DNA of 64,000 bases from Onthophagus taurus (taxonomy: Eukaryota > Arthropoda > Insecta > Coleoptera > Scarabaeidae): NCBI RefSeq assembly GCF_036711975.1, contig NC_091971.1:18545501-18609500 (forward strand). Reading direction: 5' to 3'. Below the pieces are notes generated by a model, which ran no database searches, was not told the origin of the DNA, and worked only from the letters and a program-made list of their open reading frames with translations. Made by a program: the position numbers and the translations under genes. Shown piece by piece: positions 31,967-43,170 of the stretch (position 1 is its first letter; each line of letters opens with the position of its first letter).

Positions 31967-34866
31967 TCAAAGATTTCTTAAAATACTTAATTTAACATTT
32001 TGCTTACATCTAGGGAGTTTAAAATTCCTGTTATGGAATTTCAATGTATGAAATAGTCTTAATCTAACAAATAATTTTAAAAGATATTCTAATGGAAATT
32101 GTGTACATACAAATGAATGATTAATATTTCTCAAATTTTCTAAAAACAATTTACAAATGCCCCTTTTACATAACAATATTGAGTATGTATTATAAAATGA
32201 TTCTTCCAATTTAAAAATATAGTTCAAAAATGTATTGTTGGGCACAGTTAAGCTACCAAACATGTTTGTCCCTAAATTACTATCTAACAACATTCTCTGG
32301 CACCTGTCACAATTGTGCACACTTAACACTTTTTTACATAAATAACCACATACATACTTAAATCCATTTTGTGTTGGTAGTTCTTGTGCCCTATAATCTG
32401 TGTCAATCTGAATACCGTCGTATGGTAAAACTTCTGGAGTTTCTACAAACGTGTTAATGTCGGCCATATTGATGTCTTTAATTTTAATAAGAAATGTGGC
32501 GAAATCATCTGAGCTTTTCTCATTACCAGTGTGAAAATACTTTTGACAAAATAATTTACGGAATGCTCTCTCAAATTGTATTGGTGTTGGATTGACATAA
32601 TTGCCGCCTTGCGTCCGAACTTGGCCAAAAAAATGTTCAAGACAGTCTTGATTTATATACCTAGTTGGAATGCTCTCATGTGAATTCTTCAACAAACTCC
32701 ATAATTTTTGTATTCCTTGAATAGTTACCAGCCAACAATTTAAAAATTTGATGCAGTTTGTTACATCATTACCAATAGAATCCACTATTTTTATGTTCCT
32801 AATAAAATCGTTCATTTTGTTTAAAAAGTCGTCCTCTTCTCCCTTATATGTTTTTGAATTTAAAATATCAAATAATTTATTGAATTTTTCAATTACTTCA
32901 ATAGTCCCAATACATTCGTTCGAAATTACATCTAAAGATAGATAAAGTTCTAAAGCACTTGCGACAGTGTTGCTAATAACAGGGGCGGCAAGATTTACAT
33001 TCTTTTTTTGAAAGTTTGTGGGATTTATATGTGCTTGTGTTAACTTGGGCGCTAATCTAATTCTTTGAAATGAATCCCTTTTATAGAAATTTTCTATGAA
33101 ACTCCAGAAAGTTTTTTTCCCATCAAATACAAAATGGTGTTTTAATAAATTATTTTTAGTTGCATTCAAGAGGTGTGGGGTATCAAAAATAAACGGTATT
33201 TCTTGCCCATTTATTAAAATAAAAGGGTTTTCAGGTGTTATTTTGAAATTGTTATGCAGTTGAATACAATTTCTTCCTATATCAGTCACAATGCATCTTA
33301 CTTGTAGGCCTACATTCGTCAAATTATTAACGCATTCTTGGATTGTCTCATGAAGGAACGTTGCTGTGCTTGATCTTATAAAAAAATATCCTAGGGGCAG
33401 TTTCCAGTTGCTATGAATACCTCTTATCATGAAGACATTAGCCTTATGTGCTGAATAATTTTCTCTATTATTGTTTCCTAAATCTGCTACTCCAACAACC
33501 TCATCTCTACCAATGTGATAAAATAAATGTTCTTTGAGTGATATTTCGTCGATACATAAGACACAGTCTTTGTCTATATTGGACATGAAAGCAACCTTAA
33601 GTTTTAAGGCGTTATAAAGTTCTAAATTGTTTAGTCCAGGCAAAAATTTTATTAATTGTTTGGTAAATCTTCTTAAAGTTCTTGGTGAAGGTAAATAAAA
33701 TAAGGTTTGTAAGAATTTATAAGAGTGGGGTCCCAAAAAATATAATTGCATGCTAAACTTTTTGTATGCTTCTGTATATATTCTTCCTTTTGATGTAATA
33801 TTAGACAATCTCGCCTGGACCTTCACAAACTTTGCCAAGTCTTCTGGTAAAAATTGATCACAACAATTGTCGAATTTTTCCATTGTGCACAATTCATCAG
33901 TAGCTTCAGAGAGCATCCCTCTCACTTTTACATTTTCTTTTTGATGATTTTTAAGTGAATTTCTCAACTTTCTTTTATGTGGTGTATCTGATGACAGAGA
34001 AATATTTGTTTGGGTTTGGACATATATAAATTAAATAGTCAAAATATTTATATAAAGCAAATATGTGATTATTATAGTAATCAATAGTATTTAATACTTT
34101 AAAATATTACAATACCTGATGTAGTACTGGAAGTGGATGGAGCTGACAAATCCTGGGTTGAATCAGAATCCACTTCAACAAATAATGGGCTGAATAAAGA
34201 TTCTAAAAAATAATGAATTGTCATAATGATAAATTAAGTAAAAGTATATTTGAATTTACCTGATAACCATTCATGTGATTCATGAGATTCTATACATCTC
34301 TCTCTAGATGGTCCTGCTTCTATAAGATATTTAAAGATTAGTATAGATGTTAACAATGGACTACTCTGATTTATACCTGATAATGACTCAAATAATGGTA
34401 ATAAAACATTGCCTTTTGAAGTGGTAGGTGTATCTAAAAAAATCCAAAATAAAGTTTTAATAAATGGTTTAACTATATTAAAAATAATTACCTTTTAAGA
34501 CACCAGTTTTATGAACAGGTTTTTCCTCTGTTTCCATGATGTTAAATTTGGTGGGAACTGCTGTGGCCAATAACCTCCTTGTGTGCTGATCTCTGTACAT
34601 TTTACCTGAAAAATGCAAATCACATACAGAAAAATTATTATGTAGATGTTCGACAGGTTTGTTTTGCAAATCTAATCTATCACACGCCTCCAACCACCGA
34701 GTTGCTCTGAAAATAATATTAATATGTTTAATTGCAAGAAAAAAATAATAATAAAACTTGTTTACCGTTCTGGATTTTTTGGTACATGAAAAAAGCTGAT
34801 ACCTTCACTCACTTTTGATCTACAACCCTTCACCATACAACTAGGATGCGACCCTTTTTTATCCAT
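31967..34866 (-). CDS. THAP-domain P-element-type transposase, apparently intact
   Basis: Six exons join in phase: 34866-34766, 34706-34492, 34433-34377, 34319-34260, 34202-34116 and 33987-31967 (2,541 bases, 846 residues, no stops). Residues 1-88 form a THAP DNA-binding domain. Its C2CH zinc ligands are C10, C15, C62 and H65, with the invariant W38 and an AVPTKF box at 83-88. The large last exon has the P-type transposase core. LQTLFYLPSPRTLRRF is followed by CVLCIDEIS (D320), CIVTDIGRN (D409), PFIFDTPHLLNATKNNLL and DCLEHFFGQVR (E624), which are the likely catalytic acids. A C-terminal Cys block (YVCGYLCKK, CDRCQRM) follows. Drosophila P transposase (751) and THAP9 (about 900) bracket its length. 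Four of the five introns are 56-82 bp long and the fifth is 128 bp, all with canonical borders. Two decayed relatives lie to the right. Terminal repeats were not found, so a live element and a domesticated gene remain possible. Confidence 0.85.
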
Positions 34867-35094
34867 TACTACTTATTGTTGCTATAAAACACAAAATATA
34901 CTAAACTATGTCGAAATAGTATTCTAAATAGCTAATGGAAAATTAAATTACTAAAAATAAAATACTAAATAATGTTAATAATATCAATACAAACTATGTT
35001 AAGAACGAAAAATAACACTACTCTACGAACAAGACAAAATAACAACAATAAACTAATAACGCTAAGATAAACGCAGCTAAAATCGCAAATGAAT

Positions 35095-36470
35095 ACACCA
35101 AAATAATCGCACAGGTTGTAAGAATAAGCGTTAAAGCAAATGTGAGGTTGTTTTGGTTATTTTAAAATAACCGTTGGTTATTGTGAAGCCCTATTCTTAT
35201 TGGATAATTTACCACCAATAGCAGCAATAGCACTATAATATGGCGTCAGATTTGGCGGGATACCGCTAGTGTCACTTCCGCTTCCGTCACTTCTGGTTAT
35301 TCTGTGCAGTCTGAAAGTGAAAAAAATGAAAGTGTATGTCAATTACGAAGTGATATTTAATATGTTTAAACATAAAATCCCCATTACGGCTGCAATATGT
35401 GATCTTGGAACTGTAAATGTAAAAGCTTTTAAAGACCTAGGATCAAGAATTTCGACTCTACTCTTTATTTATGAAGGGCGGACTATTCACAAGTTGATTC
35501 ACAATATCTTTGATGTGCCCGGTTTATTAAAAAGTACACGAAATTTATTCAAAAAGTACAATGGATGGTTACCATCACTGATACACCTCTAGTTTTTTGA
35601 AGCCTTTACAAATTAAAAGATTATTACTTTTCATCTTTACAGCACAATGCTATGGAAGTTAAAATTGCAGCATAGACACTCAGCAGAAGCAGTTCAATAT
35701 ATCTTTACCAGTTAATAAGAGCAAAAAGGTAACATTATAAAATAATGTGACACATTTTATTACTTGTTTGTTTGTTTCAGACATACTTCCAGCATGAGCA
35801 ATGGCAACTGTTGTAGATATAGACAACAATATAAACACTTCAGTTAGAGATGTTATGTTATAAAATAAATGGTCAAAATGACTAGGTGTTTTATTTAACC
35901 AGAATAGAGTAATGGAGATTTTTGAGGAATCATAGGCAAAGTGTACAGAAACTACCAACTCAGTTAGGATGGCTACACATCTTAAAAGGATTTAGCAACA
36001 TTTAGAAAGATTTACAATCTGCCGGTCTTGAATCATTTCGTCAAAGGTACCTAAACCAAGATGTGCTACAAAATTTCTTTGGTTCCATCAGATCCAGTTG
36101 TGGATGTAACGAAAATCCTACTGTAACTCAGTTCATAGGCGCATTTAAAACACAAGTAGGGAATGATTTGGCCAAAGAAAATTCAAAAGGAACTAATTTG
36201 CAAGGAAGGCTTGTCTCTGGAGCTTTTGAGTAATTTTAAAGAATTTTTAGAAATACCAACACCACAGACAATTACAGAAGAAGAACCTACAACAAGGTCC
36301 TTGCCAGAAGTATTAACTTCAAATGACATTCAAGATTTAATTTCTTCTAGAAGTGACCATTCATTATCAGTTGCATATGTGTCAGGATATACTATTGTGA
36401 AGCGAATTTTCAAATCCTTTAATTGTCTTTTTTTTTTAATGTCTATTTTAACATCTGATGACTTGTAACC
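35095..36470 (+). pseudogene. P-like transposase relic, copy 1
   Basis: The leader 35108-35285 (GCGTTAAAGCAAATGTGAGG, TTACCACCAATAGCAGCAAT, ATTTGGCGGGATACCGCTAG) is shared with copy 2 at 38936-39095. Coding pieces on the plus strand: ITAAICDLGTVNVKAFKDLG (second Asp block, near 35385), NIFDVPGLLKSTRN near 35510, and SFRQRYLNQDVLQNFFGSIR (in place of the DCLEHFFG Glu block; here Gln stands where the Glu is expected, near 36040). Then NENPTVTQFIGAFKTQVGN and VAYVSGYTIVKRIF follow. About half the transposase is gone. It is a different subfamily from the intact gene beside it. Confidence 0.75.
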
Positions 36471-37002
36471 ATTTAATGTTTTTATTTTATCCATCAGAAT
36501 CTTCAGTAGTTACAGTAGGTCTTGCAATCACAGAAGTACATACAGGAAATGCAAAAACATAACGAATATTTGTAAGGAATAAGTTTCTACATACATAAAT
36601 TTAATTTTATTAGTATAAGTTTAATTTTTATGTTCCGCTTTGTCTTATTTATGGTCTTGATCGCTCTGTTATAATTTATTCTGATCACTTAAATATTGTT
36701 CCTTTTCACTTTGTTACAATTCTGGTCTTGATTCCTCTGTTATAATTTATTCTGCTCAATTAAATATTGTTCCTATACGTTTTGTCTTAATTCTGATGAA
36801 TTTTGCTAGGTTTGTTATTGTTTTGCTCACTTTAATTTAAGATTAACTTTAAGTTATAGTAATAATAATAAAGCATTAATTAAGTTTCAAATATTTTTGC
36901 ACTCTAATTGATACGAACAGAAACAAATAAAAAGACATATTAAAGTTTTATATCAGTTGTTAGTTTGGAAATAATAATTATTTTATAAAATAATAATTAT
37001 TT
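36471..37002. other. No gene seen
   Basis: AT-rich. A phrase near 36655-36700 (TCTTGATCGCTCTGTTATAA, then TTTATTCTGATCACTTAAA) is repeated about 70 bases later with small changes, a short local duplication. Confidence 0.45.
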
Positions 37003-37201
37003 GCAATACACAAATCGCGTATTGTAATACCAATACTGTGATGTTGGTTGTATACAGTGTGTTAATTAATTATCGTACCCGACGTCATCATGCAAATATG
37101 CAACCAATATCACAATATTGGTATTTCAATACGCGATTTGCGTATTGTACTGTGATCTTACAATGATGACGTCGGGTACGATAATTAATTAACACACTGT
37201 A
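37003..37201. mobile_element. Nested palindromic MITE
   Basis: The ends TACAGTGTGTTAATTAATTA (37053) and its complement to 37201 form a near-perfect 40-bp inverted repeat (through CGTACCCGACGTCATCAT). A second inverted pair (CAAATCGCGTATTGTAATAC, about 37012-37031, against GTATTTCAATACGCGATTTG, about 37122-37141) straddles the left end. The same ends occur at 6495-6878. The right end abuts the element at 37202 and shares its TA. Confidence 0.7.
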
Positions 37202-38610
37202 CAGGATGGTTCAAATTCCATGTCCGAATAGGCTAACTCGGAAACTATAAGAGATACAAAAAAAGTAGCTTACATGTCATGATCTCGTTTTTCGAGAAAC
37301 TGCTAATGCCGAAAACCTCATAGCGCTATCGTCTTTTGTTTTTCCCCTGGAGGCCAAAATTGAAAATATCGTAAAACCAATAAGTGCAGTTATCTTGGTT
37401 ATTATTATAGGTGGAGTATTATAACTACGACATTATATGGACACTTTTTTACAGAGAATATCATGACATATTAAAAAAAATTTTTTCGGTTTTAGATTTT
37501 GAGATATCATGAGAATTTTCGTTTTTTTAAATGGAAACAACCACTGATTATTCGCTTAATAAATTCGTTATTTTCTTCTGATTACAAAAATATAGGGTTC
37601 GACAGGTCTATTTCTTATTGTTTTAGAATAAAACTAAAAATAAACTTTTTTTATAAAATTTCCATCTAGTGTCGTCGAGGAAATTAAATTTACCTTAGTT
37701 TCCTGTAAGTTACGGGGCGGTAGGTAAAATCTGAAAAGTTAACAATTAAATACGAAGATAACTTCTGGTGTTTAAAAACAAATAATTTTTTAATATGTAA
37801 CATTCTAACATGTCAAACTTTTTAAAATTTTCGTAATTGATCTTAAAAACGGGATTTTTAAAGTGACATTTCAGAAAATTTTTTAATACAAACAAATGTT
37901 GCTATGTTTATTTGAATTAAAAAAAAAACATATGAGCGCCATCTATCGATAGTTTATTAAGTCATTTAAAAATAATATTAAATCGTAATAAACAATGTGA
38001 AATAATGCAATCTATTCCAACTTTTGTGTAAAACATATATAGATTAAACAGTTCAACAAATATATTTGTTTCAAATATCAAAAATATGTTTTTTTAATTT
38101 TTAGTTATAGAACCGTAATTTACAGGAAACTGTAAATTTAATTTCTTTGACAACACTAAAAGAAAAGTTTATTTTTAGTTTTATTCTAAAACAATAAGAA
38201 ATAGACCTGTCAAACCCTATATTTTTGTAATCAGAAGAAAATAACGAATTTATTAAGCGAATAATCAGTGGTTATTTCCATTTAAAAAAACGAAAATTGT
38301 GATATTATCTCAAAATCTAAAACCGACAACATTTTTTTGACTACGTCATCAAATTCTCTGTAAAAATGTGTCCATATAATGTCTTAGTTATAATACTCCA
38401 CCTATAATAATAACCAAGATAATTACATTTGCGGCTTTTACGATATTTTCAATTTTGGCCTCTAGCGGAAAAACAAAAGACGATAGCGCTATGAGGTTTT
38501 CGGCATTAGCAGTTTCTCGAAAAACGAGATCATGACATGTCAGCTACTTTTCTTCTAACTCTTATAGTTTTCGAGTTAGCCTATTCGGACATCGAATTTG
38601 AACCACCCTG
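37202..38610. mobile_element. Foldback element (1,409 bp) with inverted repeats over 500 bp
   Basis: CAGGATGGTTCAAATTCCAT at the left is mirrored by ...GAATTTGAACCACCCTG at the right. The inverted similarity continues with few mismatches through CATAGCGCTATCGTC, AAATTGAAAATATCGTAAAA, GGTGGAGTATTATAACT, TTCGCTTAATAAATTCGTTA and GAAATTAAATTTAC. The arms run to about 37745 on the left and from about 38090 on the right. The centre (about 350 bp) is AT-rich and non-coding. TA lies on both sides. The low divergence of the arms suggests a fairly young or gene-converted element. Confidence 0.85.
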
Positions 38611-38935
38611 TACATAGATTTGTTCTTGTGAAGTTTGCATTTTTATTTAATAATACTTTATTAGTTTTTTTTTCATAACAAGTTCCAAAGAATCGATGTT
38701 TTCATCTTAAAACTTGTACAAGTTTTGAGATGAAAATTGTTTTTTTGGAACTTATTAAAAAAAATTTAAAGAGTAATAACATTTATGTTTAAAGGTGCAT
38801 TCAAATTCCCGCGCGTTTTTATCGATATACTACACTATCGCCATCTACATAGAATCAATTCTGTAGCGTTGAGATAGAATATACAAGTCTAAACGTGTCT
38901 AAACGAGAGCGGTAGAGTTAAGCATCTGGTAATCT
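38611..38935. other. No gene seen
   Basis: A local inverted repeat (GAACTTGTTATG-like CAAGTTCCAAAGAATCG ... TTTTTGGAACTTATT around 38690-38760) is visible. There is no coding sequence. Confidence 0.4.
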
Positions 38936-39345
38936 GTGCGTTAAAGCAAATGTGAGGTTATTTTAAAATAACCGTTGGTTATTTTGTTTATTTGCTTGTT
39001 CTTTTTGGATAATTTACCACCAATAGCAGCAATACCTCACTATAATATGGCGTCGGATTTGGCGGGATACCGCTAGTGTCACTTCTGGTTATTCACAAGT
39101 TTTACAACTTTGGTTTTGATAAATTTTCAAGTGATTTTCCCAAGAACTGAAAATCAAGGTTCAGTTGAAAATTTTTTTGCAAAAGTTAGAATGGTGGGTT
39201 ACAATAGTACTAATCCAACTCTGACACATTTTATATTTTATGGATGGATGTGTATCAGAGTAGATTGCTACATGAAATGTCGTCTGCTCAATCCATTGGA
39301 AAAAACTGTGAAGATGACAATTTTGAGATATTTCTAACTTTAAAA
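38936..39345 (+). pseudogene. P-like transposase relic, copy 2 (internally deleted)
   Basis: It has the same leader as copy 1 (GCGTTAAAGCAAATGTGAGG, TAACCGTTGGTTATTTT, ATATGGCGTCGGATTTGGCG) followed within 30 bases by a fragment of the late catalytic region (FQVIFPRTENQGSVENFFAK, then MVGYNSTNPTLTHFI). Everything between was deleted, the usual outcome of abortive repair after P-type excision. Confidence 0.65.
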
Positions 39346-39401
39346 AGATTTATTACACAGGTAACATTTGAATTTTTTCTTATAATATAAAGTTCTGAAG
39401 T

Positions 39402-39725
39402 AAAACTAGAAGTAACACTACAACTATCACTAGAACTAACAGTAATGATTGCAGTGATTTGTATTCTTTATGTTCTTGGGAAGATTATTATTATATAGCT
39501 TAACAAAGTTGTATTGAGAACTATTTTCAAATAACAATTTATGTGCCAGCAGTGGCAAACTATTTGTTCGCGTGTGATAATTTTTTGTAGAAGTACTGAA
39601 AAGATAAATGTGTTTTTTTTTAATAAAAATCACAGCTTTTAGAACGTAAATAGAGGGGCAGGTTAAGAGATCCTGCTCCTTAAAGAGAGTCCTGCCCAAA
39701 CTCAATGATACTTCTAGTTTTAGAT
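39402..39725. repeat. Insert bounded by inverted CTAG-repeat units
   Basis: AAAACTAGAAGTAACACTAC at about 39407 and ATACTTCTAGTTTTAG at about 39707-39722 are inverted relative to each other and belong to the 18540 repeat family. About 270 non-coding bases lie between. This suggests that the CTAG units can act as the ends of a mobile unit. Confidence 0.45.
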
Positions 39726-40394
39726 CAGTTAAGTTTGGCTGTGAAATGCATTGTAATTATAATATAAACTTCGTTAATTATTTTTTAGTCGCCACAATTT
39801 CAGGAAAGCTATTTTTTAGTCGCCACAATCTCACGAAACTCTGAGTGATGAAACATTTTCAATAAATATTTAGAATACCATGCAGCCAAAAAAGCAATTA
39901 TTGCTTATGCTAAGTGCATTAACAGAATGTATTTTACATACATTTATTTTTTTTGAATTTAATGCACAATCCATTGACGACTACAAGTTCTTGTTAAAGA
40001 AAGAGTATGATGCAAGCAAAAAGAAAATGGTTTATGCTAGAAAAATTTCTATTTATATAAGTTATTTAGATAAATTATAATAATCAGTTAGATAATAAAA
40101 AAAATCAGTTAGACTGCTTTATTAAACATGTAATTCCCTACAAATTTTTCCTTTACACATTTTTCCTAAAATCAATAATAGCGGAGCCATAGGTATCTAA
40201 CGATATAACAAAAAACGTTTTTTTCGAGATATCTACTTAGCCATGCATTTTATCCAAAAAACAAAAAGCTCATTAAATTCAGTTCATGAAACTGCAATTC
40301 TTTCCCTATTTAATCGTCTCTCTATCTCCGCTAGTTTTCAAGATCTCTATACTAAACATAGAAAAAACTCGCCTGTATATTATTATAGTATATG
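39726..40394. other. No gene seen
   Basis: The phrase TTATTTTTTAGTCGCCACAA occurs twice in tandem (about 39778-39828). A short open frame (39880-40080) has no recognised motif. Confidence 0.4.
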
Positions 40395-41260
40395 TATATA
40401 CAGGTGTTTCTAAATTGATGGGAAAGATTTCAAGAGGTGATTTTTCAGCAACAATTAAGGAATCTTTCATATTTAACTTTTTGTTCAAAACACTTTCTCT
40501 TCCAAGTTACAGCCCTTTAAAGTGTAACTATGGAAGAATTTAGAAGAATGAAATTGGGCAGATAACTTGCTAATAAAATGACACCTTTTGACGATTTTTG
40601 TAACCCTAAAATGTTATTACAAGTGTGTGAAAAAATCAACCCCTATAATATTTAGCATTAGAACTGTTTAATGCGTCTCCAATTCTTCATTTAAAAACTT
40701 GATTTAAATATAGGGATCCAGTCTGCAACTTTTTTGTCTCTTAAAATTGTTAATTTGATCACAACAAATTTTCTCAAATTTCTAGAGAGTTTTGGTGTAT
40801 TCCTAATAGCTTCACATGATGCGATGATACGATTCCATAAATCATTGATATTTTCAACAGGACTTGAATAAACCACTGTTTTAAGAAAACCCAAAATACA
40901 AAAATCTAATGGATTTAATTCTGGAGATCTGGCTGGCCAATTCTGAGGACCACCTCGAATCCAACGATTTGTATAAACTTCGTCTAACAATAAGTAGCAA
41001 CGAGCGTTAATATTAAAACGCGCCATCATGCGTGAACCATAATTTTCACCTAATTTGTATTGGAACATCATTAAGAAGCTGGGACGCCTGGGACTCCTCG
41101 AAGAGGAGTTCTTCAAGAAAATAACAGTATGCGTCTCTATTTAATCTCATAGGAAGAAAATATGGTCCAATTAAATAATTGTCAATGATACCAAGCTACA
41201 CATTTAATGAAAATTGGATTCAACAATTTTATGTGGATTTTCTTCAGCACATATGTGTTT
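40395..41260 (-). pseudogene. Mariner-like (IS630/Tc1 superfamily) transposase relic
   Basis: The minus-strand reading, in order: HICAEENPHKIVESNFH (about 41252-41205), then in a second frame GIIDNYLIGPYFLPMRLNRD-like residues, FLMMFQYKLGENYGSRMMAR, the catalytic-region NRWIRGGPQNWPARSPELNP followed by LDFCILGFLKTVVYSSPVEN, then LWNRIIASCEAIRNTP and a tail ending near 40691. Asn/Pro-Leu-Asp-Phe is the hallmark third-acid block. The left terminus ACAGGTGTTTCTAAATTGAT (about 40400) matches the CAGG-TGTTTCTAAATTGGTGGG ends of this family. The N-terminal HTH is missing here. A detached HTH of the same type is at 10945-11210. Confidence 0.75.
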
Positions 41261-41504
41261 GTTATGGAAATTTCTAATGGATTATTTTGAAAAATTCGCC
41301 ATATCAGTAATAACAAAAAATACGTTATCATCAGTACGTGTTTAATGGTTTTTAGTCAAGCTGAGTGTTTTATGTTCTCAAGTGTTTTTATTATAACGAA
41401 GTTTGTGTTCAAGTTTATGTTAAGTGTTATTTCAACTTTAAAGCAGTTTTATTTAATAAAACCAAGGAAACATTTCTAAAACCAAAAAACATTTTATTAG
41501 CCTA

Positions 41505-42825
41505 CAATGGAAAACAACACGGCGTTTAGGACTGATTTGTTGGGATGAAAACCAACAGCGGATGAAGTTGAGGAGTTGGCAAAGTATAATGTGGATTGTG
41601 CAAAGGCCTATATTTCTTTTGTCGTAGACCATCCTAACACATGTCTTTTATTTTCCTAGCTTAAAGCATGTATTATGTTATACGTACACCTGTTAATAAG
41701 AACATTTGATATGGGAACTGGTCAGAGATTGGATAAGCTATTGGAAAATTTCTTTGGATATGGATATAAAACTGAAGTAGATATGAAAGACATAAATAGG
41801 AAATTGAAGCATAAGAATAAATCCGAGCTGGACGAGTGTATACTGTTGAGGCGAATTTTATATACATGTTTTGTCAGTCTAAATTAATGTAGCCAAATAT
41901 TAATAAAAATATGGGTAATTTATCAACTAATCAAAGAAACCAAAAGAAAGCGAATAATACAAGTGCGACAGGTAATTGTCAAAATGAATTTTTCATTCAA
42001 TTGATATAATTGTGGAAGACGTGGCCACAAAGCATCGAAATGCAAAAATAAGCAGAAAGCTGAAAAGAATAATGAGAACAATGAAGCCGGAAATGTAGTT
42101 GATTTTTTTATGTACGTAAGTACAATAAATGCTAATTCGTGGACAACATATGATGTAAAATAATGCGAATTTTGCAACATGCGTTCCATTAAAGATTCCG
42201 ATAGTAATGTCAGGAATAAGTGCACAAGAATTGCTTGCCCATGGTGTTGGAAAAATTAATTTGGAAGCAAAAATTGGATTTTATGTACCAGATTTGTGTA
42301 GAAAAGTGTTTTCAACGCCTGAATAGAGAAAGAGGTGCTGTACACTTTTTAGCAAATAGCACGTGCTTAGCAACACGAGATGGAAAAATACAATTGGTTG
42401 GGAACGCAATAACCAACGGATTAACAGTATTAGATATAACAATTCAGAAACCGATAGAACCAGTAGCAGTTAACATGGCATTTGCGAATGAGTTGTTACA
42501 TGAGGTTGCATGAACGACTAGCACGTCAGAATAAAAGGTATGTGGCAAAATTTTTAGAAAGATGGAATTAAAGTGGCTGTAAAAGAATAATTCTGTATTT
42601 GATGCATTAAAGAAAAAATGCATAGGAAGCATTTCGGTTTAAGGACTGTTCGAGCAACAAAACCAGGAAACAATTAAATTCAGACCTAATCGGACCTATG
42701 CCTGCAGACTCATTGGGTGGTTCGAAGTATGCTTTGATTTTAAAGTATGATTATACAAAATTATTATATATATTTAGGTGATTGTTCTGCTTAAAAGCAA
42801 AATGCCAAACTAAAAAAGCCGTCTA
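41505..42825 (+). pseudogene. Ty1/Copia retrotransposon relic (gag to integrase)
   Basis: The gag pieces run from MENNTAFRTDLLG through DINRKLKHKNKSELDECILL. A nucleocapsid knuckle follows (YNCGRRGHKASKCKNKQKAE; 42005-42060), then protease-region remnants, the pre-integrase LHERLARQNKRYVAKFLER with its His pair (42503-42560), and the integrase start (LIGPMPADSLGGSKYALILK; first Asp block near 42685). Many stops and frameshifts are present. No LTRs or RT were recognised, so it is truncated at the 3' side where the CTAG repeat begins. Confidence 0.75.
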
Positions 42826-42844
42826 TATGGACGCACGGCTAAAC

Positions 42845-43170
42845 CCGAAACTTTCTAGTTCTAGGTCTAGTGTTAGTTTTAGCTTTAATTGTTGATGCCA
42901 AGAACTAGAATCATGCGGGTGTAGCTGTCTTGAGAGTCGTACGGCTAAAACCAAATGTTTCTAGGTCTAATGTTAGTTCTAGTGACAGTGCAAGTGTAAA
43001 ACTAGAACTAACACTATAGCTAGAACTAGAATCATTCGGATTTAGTCATCTTTAGAGACGTGCGGCTAAACCTAAATAATTCTAGGTATAGTGTTACTTC
43101 TACATGCTAACATTGCCAGTGTAAAACTAGAACTAACACTAGACCTAGAACTAGAAACATTCAGGTTTAG
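42845..43170. repeat. CTAG-rich palindromic repeat array
   Basis: The same repeat family as 18540-19269: CGCACGGCTAAACCCGAAAC, TTCTAGGTCTAGTGTTAG, GTGTAAAACTAGAACTAACA, ACTAGACCTAGAACTAGAAA. It joins the Copia relic on the left and a hAT relic on the right. Confidence 0.7.
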
